A stretch of DNA of 64,000 nt, taken from assembly GCA_025738555.1 (NCBI GenBank), contig JAOVFP010000015.1:248001-312000 (forward strand). The letters run 5' to 3'. Below the pieces are notes generated by a model. It was not told where the DNA came from and did not search any database. It worked only from the letters and a program-made list of their open reading frames with translations. The translations under genes and the position numbers were made by a program. Source of the stretch: Cyathus striatus. Taxonomy: Eukaryota > Basidiomycota > Agaricomycetes > Agaricales > Nidulariaceae. This document shows, one piece after another, positions 47,262 through 58,585 of this stretch (its first letter is position 1; the number at the start of each line of letters is the position of its first letter).

Positions 47262-49627
47262 TTTACACACCCCCAAGAGGTCTGTACAGATCCATACAGA
47301 ATCTGCATGAAATCTGAAAATTCCGTACAGACCTGTATAGATACCATACAGAATTTATATAGTAGCTATTATTATTATTAGAGGTGATTATTCTATATGG
47401 ATTCTGTGTGGATTTATGCATTGCTGCCTTGTCACACATGTCAAGTGTAACCCTAGGTGAAAAGTGTCACACTATACAAAATCCATGATACACTCAATAT
47501 ATAGTATCATTCTCAATGCATAGTATCACACTTAATGCATAGTGTTATGCTTAATGTATAGTGTCACACTCAACACTTAGTGTCATGCTTAATGCAGAGT
47601 GTCACACTCAATGCTTAGTTTCACACTTAATGCATAGTGTTATGTTTAATGTATAGCGTCACACTTAGTCACACTCAACACCTAGTGTCATGCTTAATGC
47701 ATAGTGTCACATTTAATGTATAGGAGGTCATGTCACTGACCCACAGTCTCAGTAGAATCCAGTGAGATTCTCATGAGATTCTCTGATACTCTAGTGAGAA
47801 TCCAGATTAATTTTAGTGGTATATCCGAGAGTGTAGAGAGGTACTAGTGAGACATTGGTGAGACTACACTGAGAAAATGAACAATTTTCATCTCACTACA
47901 ATCTCACCTAATTCTCATTGGATGAGAATCTCTGAGAGTCTAGTGATACTATAATGAGATGAATCTCAGAGAGTCCAATGAGAATCCAGTGAGAATAAGT
48001 CACTGAGCTCTCAGTTCAGTCTCTAACATTTAACTCTGTTGCTACAAATTCCCGCACAACATTTTATAGGATCTCTCTGCACCAAAGCAGTCATGTGACC
48101 ATGTGAATGGTCTGTGTGCAATGATCACATGACCTGTAAGACATGTTGGAAAATGTTGGAAAAGTGCTATCAGTAGGGCACCTGAACTCTACCTGAACTC
48201 CACTGAACTCAAGTGCCAAGCTGTACTTAGACTCTATTGTCATAGTTATAACATGTTTCCCACAGTCATCACACTTGTCACACATGTGTGAAGGTGTGAC
48301 ATGTTGGAAAAGTGTAAAGTGTTGGAAAATGTTGAAAAATGTGTGACATGTTGGAAAATGCTGGAAAAGTGTGACATATTATCAAAAGCATGACATGTGT
48401 GACATGTTAGAAAATGTTGGAAAATGTATGACATGTTGAAAAGTGTGACATGTGTGACATATTGAGAAGTGTAACATGTTGAAAAAGTGTGACATGTTGG
48501 AAAATGTTGGAAAAAGTGTGACATGTTGGAAGATGTTGGAAAAGGTGTGACATATTGGAAAGTGTGACATATTGAAAAAGTGTGACATATTGAAAAAGTG
48601 TGACATATTGAAAAAGTGTGACATATTGAAAAAGCGTGACATGTGTGACATATTGGAGGATGTTGGAAAAGGTGTGACATGTTGGAAAGTGTGACATATG
48701 TAACATATTGAAAAAGTGTGACATGTGTAACATGTTGAAAAATGTTGGATGTGTCACACTTTCCAACATGTCACATATTTCACACTTTCCAACATGTTAC
48801 ACCTTTTCCAACATCTTCCAACATGTCACACATGTCACACTTTTCAACATGTCACACATGTCACGCTTTTTCAATATGTCACACTTTTTCCAACATTGTC
48901 TAACATGTCACACTTTTTCAATATGTCACACTTTCCAACATGTCACACCTTTTCCAACATCTTCCAACATGTCACACATGTCACACTATGCTTTTCTAAC
49001 ATGTCATACATTTTCCAACATTTTCCAACATGTCACATTTTCCAACATGTCACATTTTCCAACATGTCACACTTTTCAACATGTCACACATGTCACGCTT
49101 TTTCCAACATGGCACACTTTCATGCATGTGTGACAAGTGTGATGACTGTGGGAAACATGTTACAACTGTGACAATAGAGTCTAGGTACAGCTTAGATACT
49201 TGAGTTCAGTGGAGTTCAGGTAGAGTCCAGGTCTCCTACTGATAGTGTAGTGAGACTCTCAATAGTCTGGTGAGAGTCTAGTGAGAGTCCAGTGATAACT
49301 GTGGGAGAGTGCAACATACTGATGTATAGTGTCATACTCAACACCTAGTGTCACGCTTATAGTGTCACATTTAACATATAGTGTCACACTCAACACCTAG
49401 TGTCATGCTTAATGCAGAGTGTCACATGCAAGGAAATAAGTATAATAAAATTTTGTACAGAATTTTCAGGTCTGTAATGCGGAATTCCGAGGAATTCTGC
49501 ATAATCTGTATGGAATTTTCAGAATCTGTGTGGAATCTGTACAGACCCAAAAAAACCTCTGCCAAAATGAAAAAAAACCTGTGCAGATTCTGCATGGATC
49601 CATACAGAACACATGGCTAAGTGTAAA
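47262..49627. mobile_element. 2.37-kb layered palindrome with TTTACAC ends
   Basis: From outside inwards on both sides: TTTACAC terminus; GTCTGTACAGATCC-type units (47275-47420, 49440-49615); AGTGTCACACTCAATGC-type units (47430-47725, 49315-49440); GAGTCCAGTGAGAATC-type units (47740-48050, 49235-49310); an inverted single-copy segment with CTGAACTCCACTGAACTCAA (48168-48250, 49150-49240); and a core of TGTGACATGTTGGAAAATG units, inverted around 48750. Non-coding; inserted within the GAGCCAAAT arrays. Confidence 0.65.
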
Positions 49628-50447
49628 GAGCTCCAAATGTTGTAGATTGAGCCAAATTGAGTGAAATGCAAAACTGGCAAAGCTGTGAATGTGTTTAATA
49701 TTCTTTCACATTTCATTCAATTTGGTTCAATCTGCCACATTTTCCACATTTGCATCAAATTGAGCCAAATGTGAGAGAACACCAAATATGGCATATACAA
49801 ATGTAGAGGGTGGTGAATGTAGCAAATGTAGCAGATTGAGTCAAATTGAGCCAAATCCAACACTGGCAAAAGCAATGAATGTGTTTGATGTTCTTTCACA
49901 TTTGATTCAATTTGGTTCAATCTGCTACATTTTCTACATTTGCCAATTTTACTTTTGGCTCAATTTGGCTCAATCTGCTATATGCACTACTTTTGTTACT
50001 TTTGCAATTGCTACATTTGCCATTTCTGCCACTTTCATATTTGGCTTATGACAAATGTGGCAAATATGAAAGTAACAGATTGAGCTAAATTGAGCCAAAT
50101 GTGAGGAAACACTAAACATGGCATATGCAAATGTGGAGGGTGGTGAGTGTGGCAAATGACTCCAAATATACCATACAAATGTGACAAACAAATACATGTG
50201 TGGCAATTCAAGGCAAATGGAACTAAATAGAGCCAAATGTAGCAAATGACTCCACTTCTTAATTTGCTATTTGCCAGGCAGATTGAGCCAAATTGAGCCA
50301 AAAGTGAAATTGGCAAATGTGGAAAATGTGGCAGATTAAGCCAAATTGAATCAAATGTGAAAGAACATCAAACACATTCATTGCTTTGCCAGTTTTGGAT
50401 TTGGCTCAATTTGACTCAATCTGCTACATTTGCTACATTCACCATCC
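49628..50447. repeat. GAGCCAAAT arrays, middle part 1
   Basis: Same alternating units as 45814-47261, with conserved pieces such as ACACCAAATATGGCATATAC that recur at 46020, 50110 and 51180. The last ten bases, TTCACCATCC, are the left duplication of the SINE. Confidence 0.65.
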
Positions 50448-51158
50448 TTTTTTTTAAAAAAAAAAGTCTCATTTATTGTCCCCAGGGTAAACCCTATGTA
50501 GACCTTACATTTATTTGTATATACAGCTATTTATGCACCTCCTCCCCAGTATCTGATGTGTGACTGTTGCTTGAGAAGTTGAGAATTAATCATATGTCAA
50601 TACCTGTCAACATCAAGTTTCAAATTCCCAGCTTCAGTGAACATCCTAATTCCCATGTGGCAAGCCGGCACCCAACAATCCCACTCAGACTCATACTGGT
50701 GCAATTCCCAGGCCGCAGTGGCCATCTGACATAATTGTCAGTTCCTTGTGCTACATCCAAAATGGTTTCTTGAACAGGGTTTTTTGGGTACCCCAACAGA
50801 ATAGTTCAAATTTAGATGAAGTAATATTGGACCCCCAGATCCGGCCACAGTCTGGCTTTGGTATGGAGCTGCAGGAGGTGATGGCCTGGACCTTCAGCAC
50901 TTCCAGATGCTGTTGTTGGTTTGATTGAGTAATAGGGTCTCATGATGGTAGTGGTGCTAGGTAACACATGATGCTGAAAAGTAGGTGGGGATGACATAAT
51001 CAGCATGGTAGAAGTGAATTTGTAGGGTAAGTAAAGTAATTGCACCGGGTGTGAATTGAACCAAGGAGCTCATGCTCAAGCAGGGTACCTGCTACCCTTG
51101 CCTGCCAGGGTGCAAATGGCAGGCATGCACGATGGAACCACTATACCATTGCGCCCCT
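50448..51158 (-). mobile_element. tRNA-headed SINE-like retroelement
   Basis: Read on the minus strand it begins GGGGCGCAATGGTATAGTGG with an A box (51138-51148) and a B box GGTTCAATTCA (51052-51062). It continues with about 590 bp of unique body and ends in T10 then A9 after CAATAAATGAGAC. It is flanked by a 10-bp duplication with one mismatch, TTCACCATCC (50438-50447) and TTCACCACCC (51159-51168). These are the marks of a reverse-transcribed, pol III-type element. Confidence 0.7.
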
Positions 51159-51168
51159 TTCACCACCC

Positions 51169-51627
51169 TCTACATTTGTATATGCCATATTTGGTGTTCT
51201 CTCACATTTGGCTCAATTTGATTCAGTTTGGCAGTGGTAGATTGAGCCAAATTCAGACTGTAATTGCCACATTTTCCAATTTTACACTTAGCTCAATTTG
51301 GCTCAATCTGCCACATTCACTACTTTTGCCACTTTTGCATTTGACTTAATTTGGCTCAATTTTGGCTCAGTCTGCCACATTTACTACTTTGTTTTGAGTT
51401 ATTGGCTACTTTTATTACCTTTGCCAAATTTGTAAATTGAACCATTTACTGCATTTGAATTTGCCATATTTGGTTCAATTTACTACATTTACTACATATA
51501 TCATATTCACATTTGCCACCCTTTTCAACATTTGCACTTGTTTGCTACTTTCACCACCTTTGCCAAATTTGTAGATTGAGATATTTACCACATTTGCATT
51601 TGCCACATTTGGCTCAATTTGACTCAC
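51169..51627. repeat. GAGCCAAAT arrays, middle part 2
   Basis: Alternating GAGCCAAAT and ATTTGGCTC units continue after the SINE and end with CTCAC, the LTR target duplication (51623-51627). Confidence 0.65.
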
Positions 51628-52283
51628 TGTCAAGACCAGTATTTCTACATAAGGTTGGGAGCATAAAGGTAGGAAGTGTGGGACAGAAGGACTGTCGGCT
51701 TCAGCTTATATGCTGTGCCCCTTGTTGTTCTTGTGGTCCAAGTATTTCAAAGTGCAGAAGGGAGAGACAGGAGTGCAGAATAAGAGAGGGACAGGAGTGC
51801 AGAGTGCAGAGTGCAGAGTTGTTGCTGGGAAGCAACAATTAAGCCAGAGGTGAGTAGAACTCAAGGACAAGTAAGAAGGACCATAACTTAGTTGATATTT
51901 GAACTGAGTAATAGTAGTACAAGATGTGCTACTTAAATACTATACAACTTCACCGATGACTGGTGAATAAATGGATGATAGTATACTAGTTGATAAGGAT
52001 AATAAGATGGTGGTGGATGGTGGAGTAGTATTTGAATATAATATATACCAAGGACAGACTAACAATTGAGATGAATGCTGAGACTAGTATACCTGGGGTA
52101 CAATGGAGAAAGCATAATGGGGAACAGATAATGAAACAGATGAGTAAGATGACATAGGAGCTCAGTGACCTTTAGTCAGAAGAGCAGAAGGGAAACTGGA
52201 TGAATGGAATCTATACAAGTCAATAAGTGCAGAGAGTGCGGAAAGGAAGGTCAGAGAAAAGGCCAAAAAGTATAACTATGACA
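51628..52283 (-). mobile_element. solo LTR of the gypsy family, minus orientation
   Basis: A TG...CA unit (TGTCAAGACC...TATAACTATGACA, 656 bp) is flanked by the perfect duplication CTCAC (51623-51627, 52284-52288). It shares the TCGGCTTCAGCTTATATGCT block with the LTR at 20509-21171. CpG-poor, so older. Confidence 0.85.
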
Positions 52284-53230
52284 CTCACCACCACTCTCCA
52301 CATTTACATATATCAAGTTTGGATGCAAAGTGGTGAATGTGGCAGATTGGGCCAAATTGAGCCAAATATAGCAATGCAAGTGTGGTACATGGCTCAATTT
52401 ACAGATTTGGCAAAGGTAATCAACATAGCCAATAACTCCAAACAAAGCAGTAAATGTGGCAGACTGAGCCAAATTGAGCCAAATTAAGTTAAATGCAAAA
52501 GTGGCAAAAGTAGTGAATTTGGTAGATTGAGCCAAATATAGCCATATGTGAATAAAAATACAAATATTATGCAAATCATACTATATCAAAATTATATCAA
52601 ATAAATAAGAAATATAATAGAATAAACTAAAAAATAATACATCAATAAAAAACAGATTTATATCACCAATGACAAATTGGGAAGTGGAGTCATTTGCCAC
52701 ATTTGGCTTTATTTGGCTCAATTCACCACAATTGTCAGTTTCACATTTAGCTCAATTTGGCTCAATTTGGCTCAACCCACTATATTTACTACATTTGCAT
52801 TTGGCTCAATTTGGCTCTAACTCCCACATTTCACACATTCTGCAAATTTCACATTTGGTTGAATTTGGCTCAATTTGTTACTGCCACAATGAACCAAATT
52901 AAGCCAAATGCAGATGTAGCAAAAGCAGTAAATGTGGTATATTGAGCTATATTTAGCCAAATGTGAATGTGGCAAATGCAAATGTGGCAAATATCTCTGA
53001 AATTTGTTACTTTTTGGATTTGCCACATTTACTACTTCTGCTACTTTTATATTTAGTTTGCAGCAAGTGTGGCAGGTTGGGCTAGATTCAGTCAAATTGA
53101 GCAAGGTGTGAGATTTGGCACTAGGAGCCAAATATGAATGTGGCAGATACAGCAAATATGGCAAATGCAAAAGTAACAGATTGAGCCACATTTGCTACCT
53201 TTACCACTTTTGCATTGGGCTTATTTTGGC
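52284..53230. repeat. GAGCCAAAT arrays, right side
   Basis: Mirror of the left arrays. The boundary to the right arm is TGTGGCAAATAACTACAC. Confidence 0.65.
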
Positions 53231-54208
53231 TGTGGCAAATAACTACACTTCCCAAGTTGCCATTTTCCATATAAATCTGTTTTCCCTATCAATATATTAT
53301 TTTTCACATTTATTCTACCATATTTCATATTTATTTCATATTATTTGATATAGTATAATTTGTATAATATTTGGATTTGTTATATCAATGATTATATAAT
53401 TATTGAATGTTCTTTCACAATAATTGTTTAATTTTTTATATGATAGTATGCAGATATTATAATGGAAGTATTGTTCATATACATATTTTTATAATTTCAA
53501 GATAGTCCTTTTACTATTCATGCTCTATATTATGATATGTCTATATTTATTCTTTTCTCCATATTATGTGTAAATTTTTTTCAAACAGTATAGTGACAGC
53601 TTGTCACTCAATATTATTTGAATTATACATGAATTATTATGTTGTCATATTTCAGTTATATTATTTGTATAATTTGTAACAAATTATATTGTTAAAATTT
53701 ATAATTCTTTTCAACATTCCAGTTGCATACCTATTGCATACTATTCTCTGTTATCATTATATATCTTGTCAATGCAGTATGAAATTGTAATTTTATACTC
53801 TCCACTATACTTTTTACTCTTATATTTTAAAAGTATGGTGACAACCTGTAACACACTTCTATTTACAATACTATTTGAATGATTATGTATCATTCTTCTT
53901 ATCATAATTTCAGTATAATGCAATACATAATTTTCACCATAATCTCTTAATACTATTGTAGTCTATTATGGTATTTATGTTCCATACTATATAACATATT
54001 TATTGCTGTTGTTATCTAAAAAATAGTGTGACATTTGTCACATAATACTATTTACAATTATATTTAGATAATTTATGAGCTATTATATTGGTATATTTCA
54101 TTCATACTTTTTTAATTCTCGATGAAAAAATATGTAATCAGGGGTGCACTTCTTTTTATCATAATATTTGAATATTTTCTCACATATTATGTTGCTGTGC
54201 ACCCAGTG
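53231..54208. repeat. right 978-bp terminal inverted repeat
   Basis: Reverse complement of 44836-45813 along its whole length as far as compared by eye. Confidence 0.9.
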
Positions 54209-56764
54209 AATAGTCATTAATATGTTGCTCATAAAACAAAAACCTGAAATATGATACATACCTCATGCTTTACTGTTGCTACTGGCTTTTATAATATTTA
54301 AAGCTGCCTTAAGATCATGACGAGTGGTTGATGACAGGCTCAGCATGGCAGCATATACATCACTGGATACCTGATTGCACATATCATGAATGTGCTGCTT
54401 GAAATGTACCGTACAAAGTCTATAAAAATGACAGAGATGGTCATATGGATCAAGGTCCTTTAGTTGTCATTGTTGATTCATTTCCAGTAGACAATACCCT
54501 TCCAAATCTTTACATAATTGTTGGCAATACATGCCGGCACCTAGAGAAAACATTGATACAGTGCTGCAATAAGAACAATGATAAATACCTAGTGCTTGGC
54601 TTTTGTGAGTGTCAGCTATCCATATGTGGAACCCAGAACCATGAATATGACGAAACTGCACTGGGAGTCCAGTAACTTGTGTTGCAAAGAAAAAAATTCG
54701 AGTAAAGAGAATGAAATGTGCCAGAGATGACTGAGATGTTGTAAAAGCATGCGCTCCTACAGTAGCTGCAGATATAATTAGTACTTTGAAGACTGAGATG
54801 ACGAATTGAGTGGCCATACACATCATTCCCATTGAATCCCATGTTTCAATCTCGAATTCTTGCCATTTTCCATGTACATGTTTGAAGGATGTATCAATTG
54901 AAATATATCGTGCACGAAGAAGTGTGAAGGCCATTGCTTGAGACATGCATATTACCAAATAAAATACCTTTCCACCTTCGATTATGTGAGACTCAGCACA
55001 GCATACATAAATTTCCTCCTCTGGAAGACTGGAATGTATATTTGCAAGTAGTACTGCACCTAATAAAGGTCGGTTAGCTTATAAACATTGTACAAAATAA
55101 CAAAGAATTATATCCTACCTTCAAACCCTGTGCCTTTTGGAAAATAATGTTTCCGAAAGCTGTTAATTATCTGCCGAACATGATCCAAGTTTCCCAGTGA
55201 TGGATGAAGTTCTGAAAGTGGAGGGTCTATAGTTGAACTCCAATTAAGGTGTGTGCATAAATCATTCATAAACCCAGACTTCAGCATGATTTTTCTAGGT
55301 GTTGCATCAGCCAGCTTCCAACCTAGTTTGTAAAGCATAGAACAAAAAATGCTCTCGATTGGTGGTGGTGTTTTAACGGGGGGTGGGGGAAGGTGGGAGT
55401 GAGCACTGCGTGAAATAATAACAACCCATGGGCACTTGACAAGGTTATATGGAGTATAAATCGAAAATTTTACCTGGCAGGGAACAGTGTATGATTGCAA
55501 TAGGCCTCAGTGAAGTTTGCCACTTGAAGAGCAATTCCAATGAGCTAAAATAAAATTGGTGGAAATTGTATGTGCACAAGTTTAAAATTAGTACTTATGA
55601 CAGTATTCTTTTTGTTCCGAAGGAGATGCCAGGAAAGCACATGTGACAAGGGGGCCATATCCATTGTGATATGCTTTCTCTTCATATAATTTAATGCTCT
55701 GCCGATTTTTTGATATGAGAGCATCAAGGTATTCAATATCAAATTCCTGTAAGTTCCAAAGCACCAAATGTGCTGTATCCGCCTGTGAATGGTGTTCACA
55801 CCTCGTATTCAACAATTATAAGAAACATAGAAGGTAGAATAATATAAAATACTCACTGAAGTCGTGGCTGACCATGTTTATCATATTTAATTATCATTTT
55901 TCCAGAGCAGAGCTTGCCTTTACTGGCTCTTTTCTGTTGTCGGCTGCTAAAAGAATGTACAAGATCTGAAGACTCCTCTTCCATGCTATCAAAATCACTG
56001 TCTGAGTCTCCACCATAGTCAGCGTGGAGGTCAGACAAATCAAATGAACATCCTGTCTCGTTCACAGCACAAAAAAAAGACATCATCTTTGTGAAAACAA
56101 CCTCAGCTGGGGAGGGATTGGTGTTTTGCAATGCCATTGTATGCTCAGAATAGTATTCACATCGCTTCAAACCCCTACCTGTATAAGATAATAGTATTAA
56201 GGGAGATTGTTAAATAGTCACACACTCACAAGAAGTTTTTAGCTTGTGGCAGTACATCAATTTACCTTCTGAGTCCACAAGTGGGCCACAGAATATGTTC
56301 TCATCTGCTCCATGTGAGTCACCCAGCGAGTATTGCATGTTAGCCTTGGGACCATTACCTACATCATTTGGATCTACTTCAAAATGATGAGCAACAGTGC
56401 CTTCAGCAGTTAACACTGCTTCTGGATAGCTTATCCACCACAAGCTGACAATGAATATATACACCAGTGGTAATGTAAACAGGGGAGTTATTGCTGGTGT
56501 GTGATGAGCAAGATGGAATGTCAGGTAGTGGGGTGTCAGAGTCGACATCAAGAGTGTGGGCATCAGTATCAGGAGTGCAGGTGTTGGTTTCGAAAATGCA
56601 AGTGTTAGTTTGAATAAAGTGAGTGTCGGTATCAATAGGAGAAGTGTTGGTTTCAAGAGGAGTAGTGTTGTCCAAGATGGCAGGATCAATACCTCCCTTG
56701 AGAAAAAGAGCTTTAGCAGTTGCAACAGCCTCTCACTGCTTTTCTGAAAACATATCCATTCCAA
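54209..56764 (-). pseudogene. MULE-like transposase B, 5' and central part
   Basis: In coding order: GTVAHHFEVDPNDVGNGPKA (about 56390), KCEYYSEHT and AVNETGCSFDL (56170-55853), KMIIKYDKHGQPRLQ then CEHHSQADTAHLVLWNLQEF and GPLVTCAFLASPSEQKEYC (about 55800-55600), KLADATPRKIMLKSGF and LHPSLGNLDHVRQII (about 55330-55150), ARYISIDTSFKHVHGKWQEF (first catalytic Asp, about 54900), RHIHGSGFHIWIADTHKSQA (second Asp), GAGMYCQQLCKDLEGYC and CTVHFKQHIHDMC, matching the CxxH feature of MULE transposases. Several 45-60-bp introns separate these. TGA at 54467-54469 and 54263-54265 fall at Arg positions. The CACTA element entered an intron just before the last exon. Confidence 0.75.
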
Positions 56765-57374
56765 TAAAGATTACTCTACACTTTTATATATGTACTCCAA
56801 TTCACCTCCAAAAGCTCACAAATATCAATCACTCCTGAGCACGACATGTTGGCAATACCCACAGCACTTCCAAGTGCATCAGCTACCAAGTGTTCACCTT
56901 CAAATAGTGAAAATGCACACCTTGGCAGTAATTTCACTATTCATAATGCAGCAACTGATAAAAACTGTAAGTCTTGTTAAGTGCTGGTGACAGCAATTGT
57001 GTACGACACTTACCAAAACTGCATTCTGACATTTAGAAAATGCGCTGGGCAGGAGAAGAGCAGGAGTGGCCATTGAGAAACCCTAGGCAGATTAGAGGGA
57101 AAAGTCAGGTGGAGGGACATCAGTTTCAAGCTAGCCACTGAAAACACTGGGCAGTGCACTGAACATAGTCAGGTAAGCAACCCCAGCTCCAGGCCATTCA
57201 GTTAGTCACTCACAGTCATTCAGTAGTGGGGACCATAGGTATGTTTACATCACCTAACACTATGAAGAAAACAAGTATATAATCTCATAGTGAACGTGGA
57301 AGACATTTACTTACTACAAAATGTGTCTGACAACCCCCCTACCTCCGCTTTTCAATGACCTTGGAACACAACAG
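56765..57374. other. intergenic part between the divergent MULE-B genes
   Basis: Likely holds both promoters and 5' exons too diverged to place. No clear motif beyond short splice-like signals. Confidence 0.35.
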
Positions 57375-58388
57375 AGATCCACATACAAACTCGTGGGGTG
57401 GAGCTGCCTCGCTGGTAGAGTTGTAATTATGGATTAGTATGTCACTATTGAACCAATATAATGTTAGACTAACTTATGATGATTTTTGCAGCCCAATGCA
57501 TGAAAATGGCCAACATGTGTGCCCTTCAAGAGTTTCTCAATGGCCCGTATCACAAGGATTGCACTGGCCCTGTTTCTGTGCACTATCTGCACCAGATGGG
57601 AGTTCTCAACCTGCTCGAATCATTTTTATTGATGAGGAACATGTCATTGCAAAATGCTATGCAAAAGTATCAAAATGCAGCTACCTTGGTAAGAAATCTA
57701 TTATATCTCACCTGTGCACTCATTTATATAAGTCATAGTGGATATTGCGAAAGCATACAAATAAGCAACGCTAGAATCCATGTATCGCAACCTACCCATG
57801 AAATGTAAGTAGTCCACATTAATCTAATTCAAAAACTTACATATTTTCAATAGAAAATGGAGTGCCAAACATGGCAGAGATCTTCTCTAGGTTCCTCCTT
57901 CAGTCCGATGCTGTTTGTATCAAAATTGGCACAATAGAACATTTAAGTGGTTTCTGTGGTGAGCATGAATCACGATTTACCAACTTGCAGAAACGGAACA
58001 GTGAGTATATCCTTGCAGAAACAAGGCAACCTTCAGGTAAAAGGAAACAGGGTGAGTCAATGAAGCATTTCATTAGAGATACATTACTCACTATTCTTGT
58101 CCAGTACATGCTCATGAAGCCATTCCCTTCCCCAAAAGGCGCCAAAATACTTCAGCAGCTGCTACCCACATGAAGTGTGCTAAGTTCACCGAAGATATAA
58201 ATGAGGAGAGTGCCATAGCTGCTGTTTCCAGCCCAAAGCAGCTGGAAACCAAAGCCCAAAGTCCAAGTACAGAGCTGAGTTTCACTGTGGTTGATGCTGA
58301 AGATCCCATCGAGTTGTGTACATCTTGTGGACTTCACTTCATTCCAGAGTTGTTAAGGCCTCACATTCTGGGTTGTTCGAAGGATTAG
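57375..58388 (+). pseudogene. unknown partner gene of MULE-like element B
   Basis: A multi-exon gene diverges from the transposase. Intron 1 is 57437-57491 (GTATGT, branch-like GACTAAC, TTGCAG) and intron 2 is 57689-57738. A short exon near 57739-57793 contains TAA 57762-57764 in the otherwise consistent frame. Intron 3 follows (to about 57853-57861; the acceptor is uncertain), then intron 4, 58052-58104. Exons encode GQHVCPSRVSQWPVSQGLHW, PNMAEIFSRFLLQSDAVCIK, LSGFCGEHESRFTNLQKRN and a C-terminal CTSCGLHFIPELLRPHILGC, a possible zinc site. No family recognised. It lies inside the 21-bp inverted ends, so it may be an accessory gene of the transposon. The stop suggests it is dead. Confidence 0.45.
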
Positions 58389-58585
58389 GCCAATGGGGAC
58401 AGAGGCAGGGACTAGAAGATGGTAGAGGGAGTACGGCATTACTATCAGATTCTTGTTGATTCAGTTACTAGTCTTACTAATACTGTACAAACAAGCTCGG
58501 CTGCCCAGTTCACCTTCCAATGAACCACTGTGTTGATGTGTGTTTAGCATTCCCGTCTGCTACCACATTTGGTACAGATCTGATG

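Larger units (their letters stand above)
44836..54208. mobile_element. 9.37-kb CACTA-type element with 978-bp inverted arms
   Basis: Ends read CACTGGGTGCACAGCAAC inwards from both sides and are flanked by a 3-bp duplication AAT (44833-44835 and 54209-54211), as in CACTA/EnSpm elements. Arms 44836-45813 and 53231-54208 have the same length and look nearly identical. No transposase is present: the interior consists of repeat arrays, a layered palindrome, a SINE and a solo LTR. Movement would need a transposase supplied elsewhere. Confidence 0.85.

Noticed and set aside
45121..53923. Identical 60-codon open frames at 45121-45303 and 53741-53923 as a conserved gene pair
   Set aside because: Both lie at mirrored positions in the 978-bp inverted arms of the CACTA-type element. 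Identity reflects the arms, and the sequence is AT-rich without a recognisable domain.
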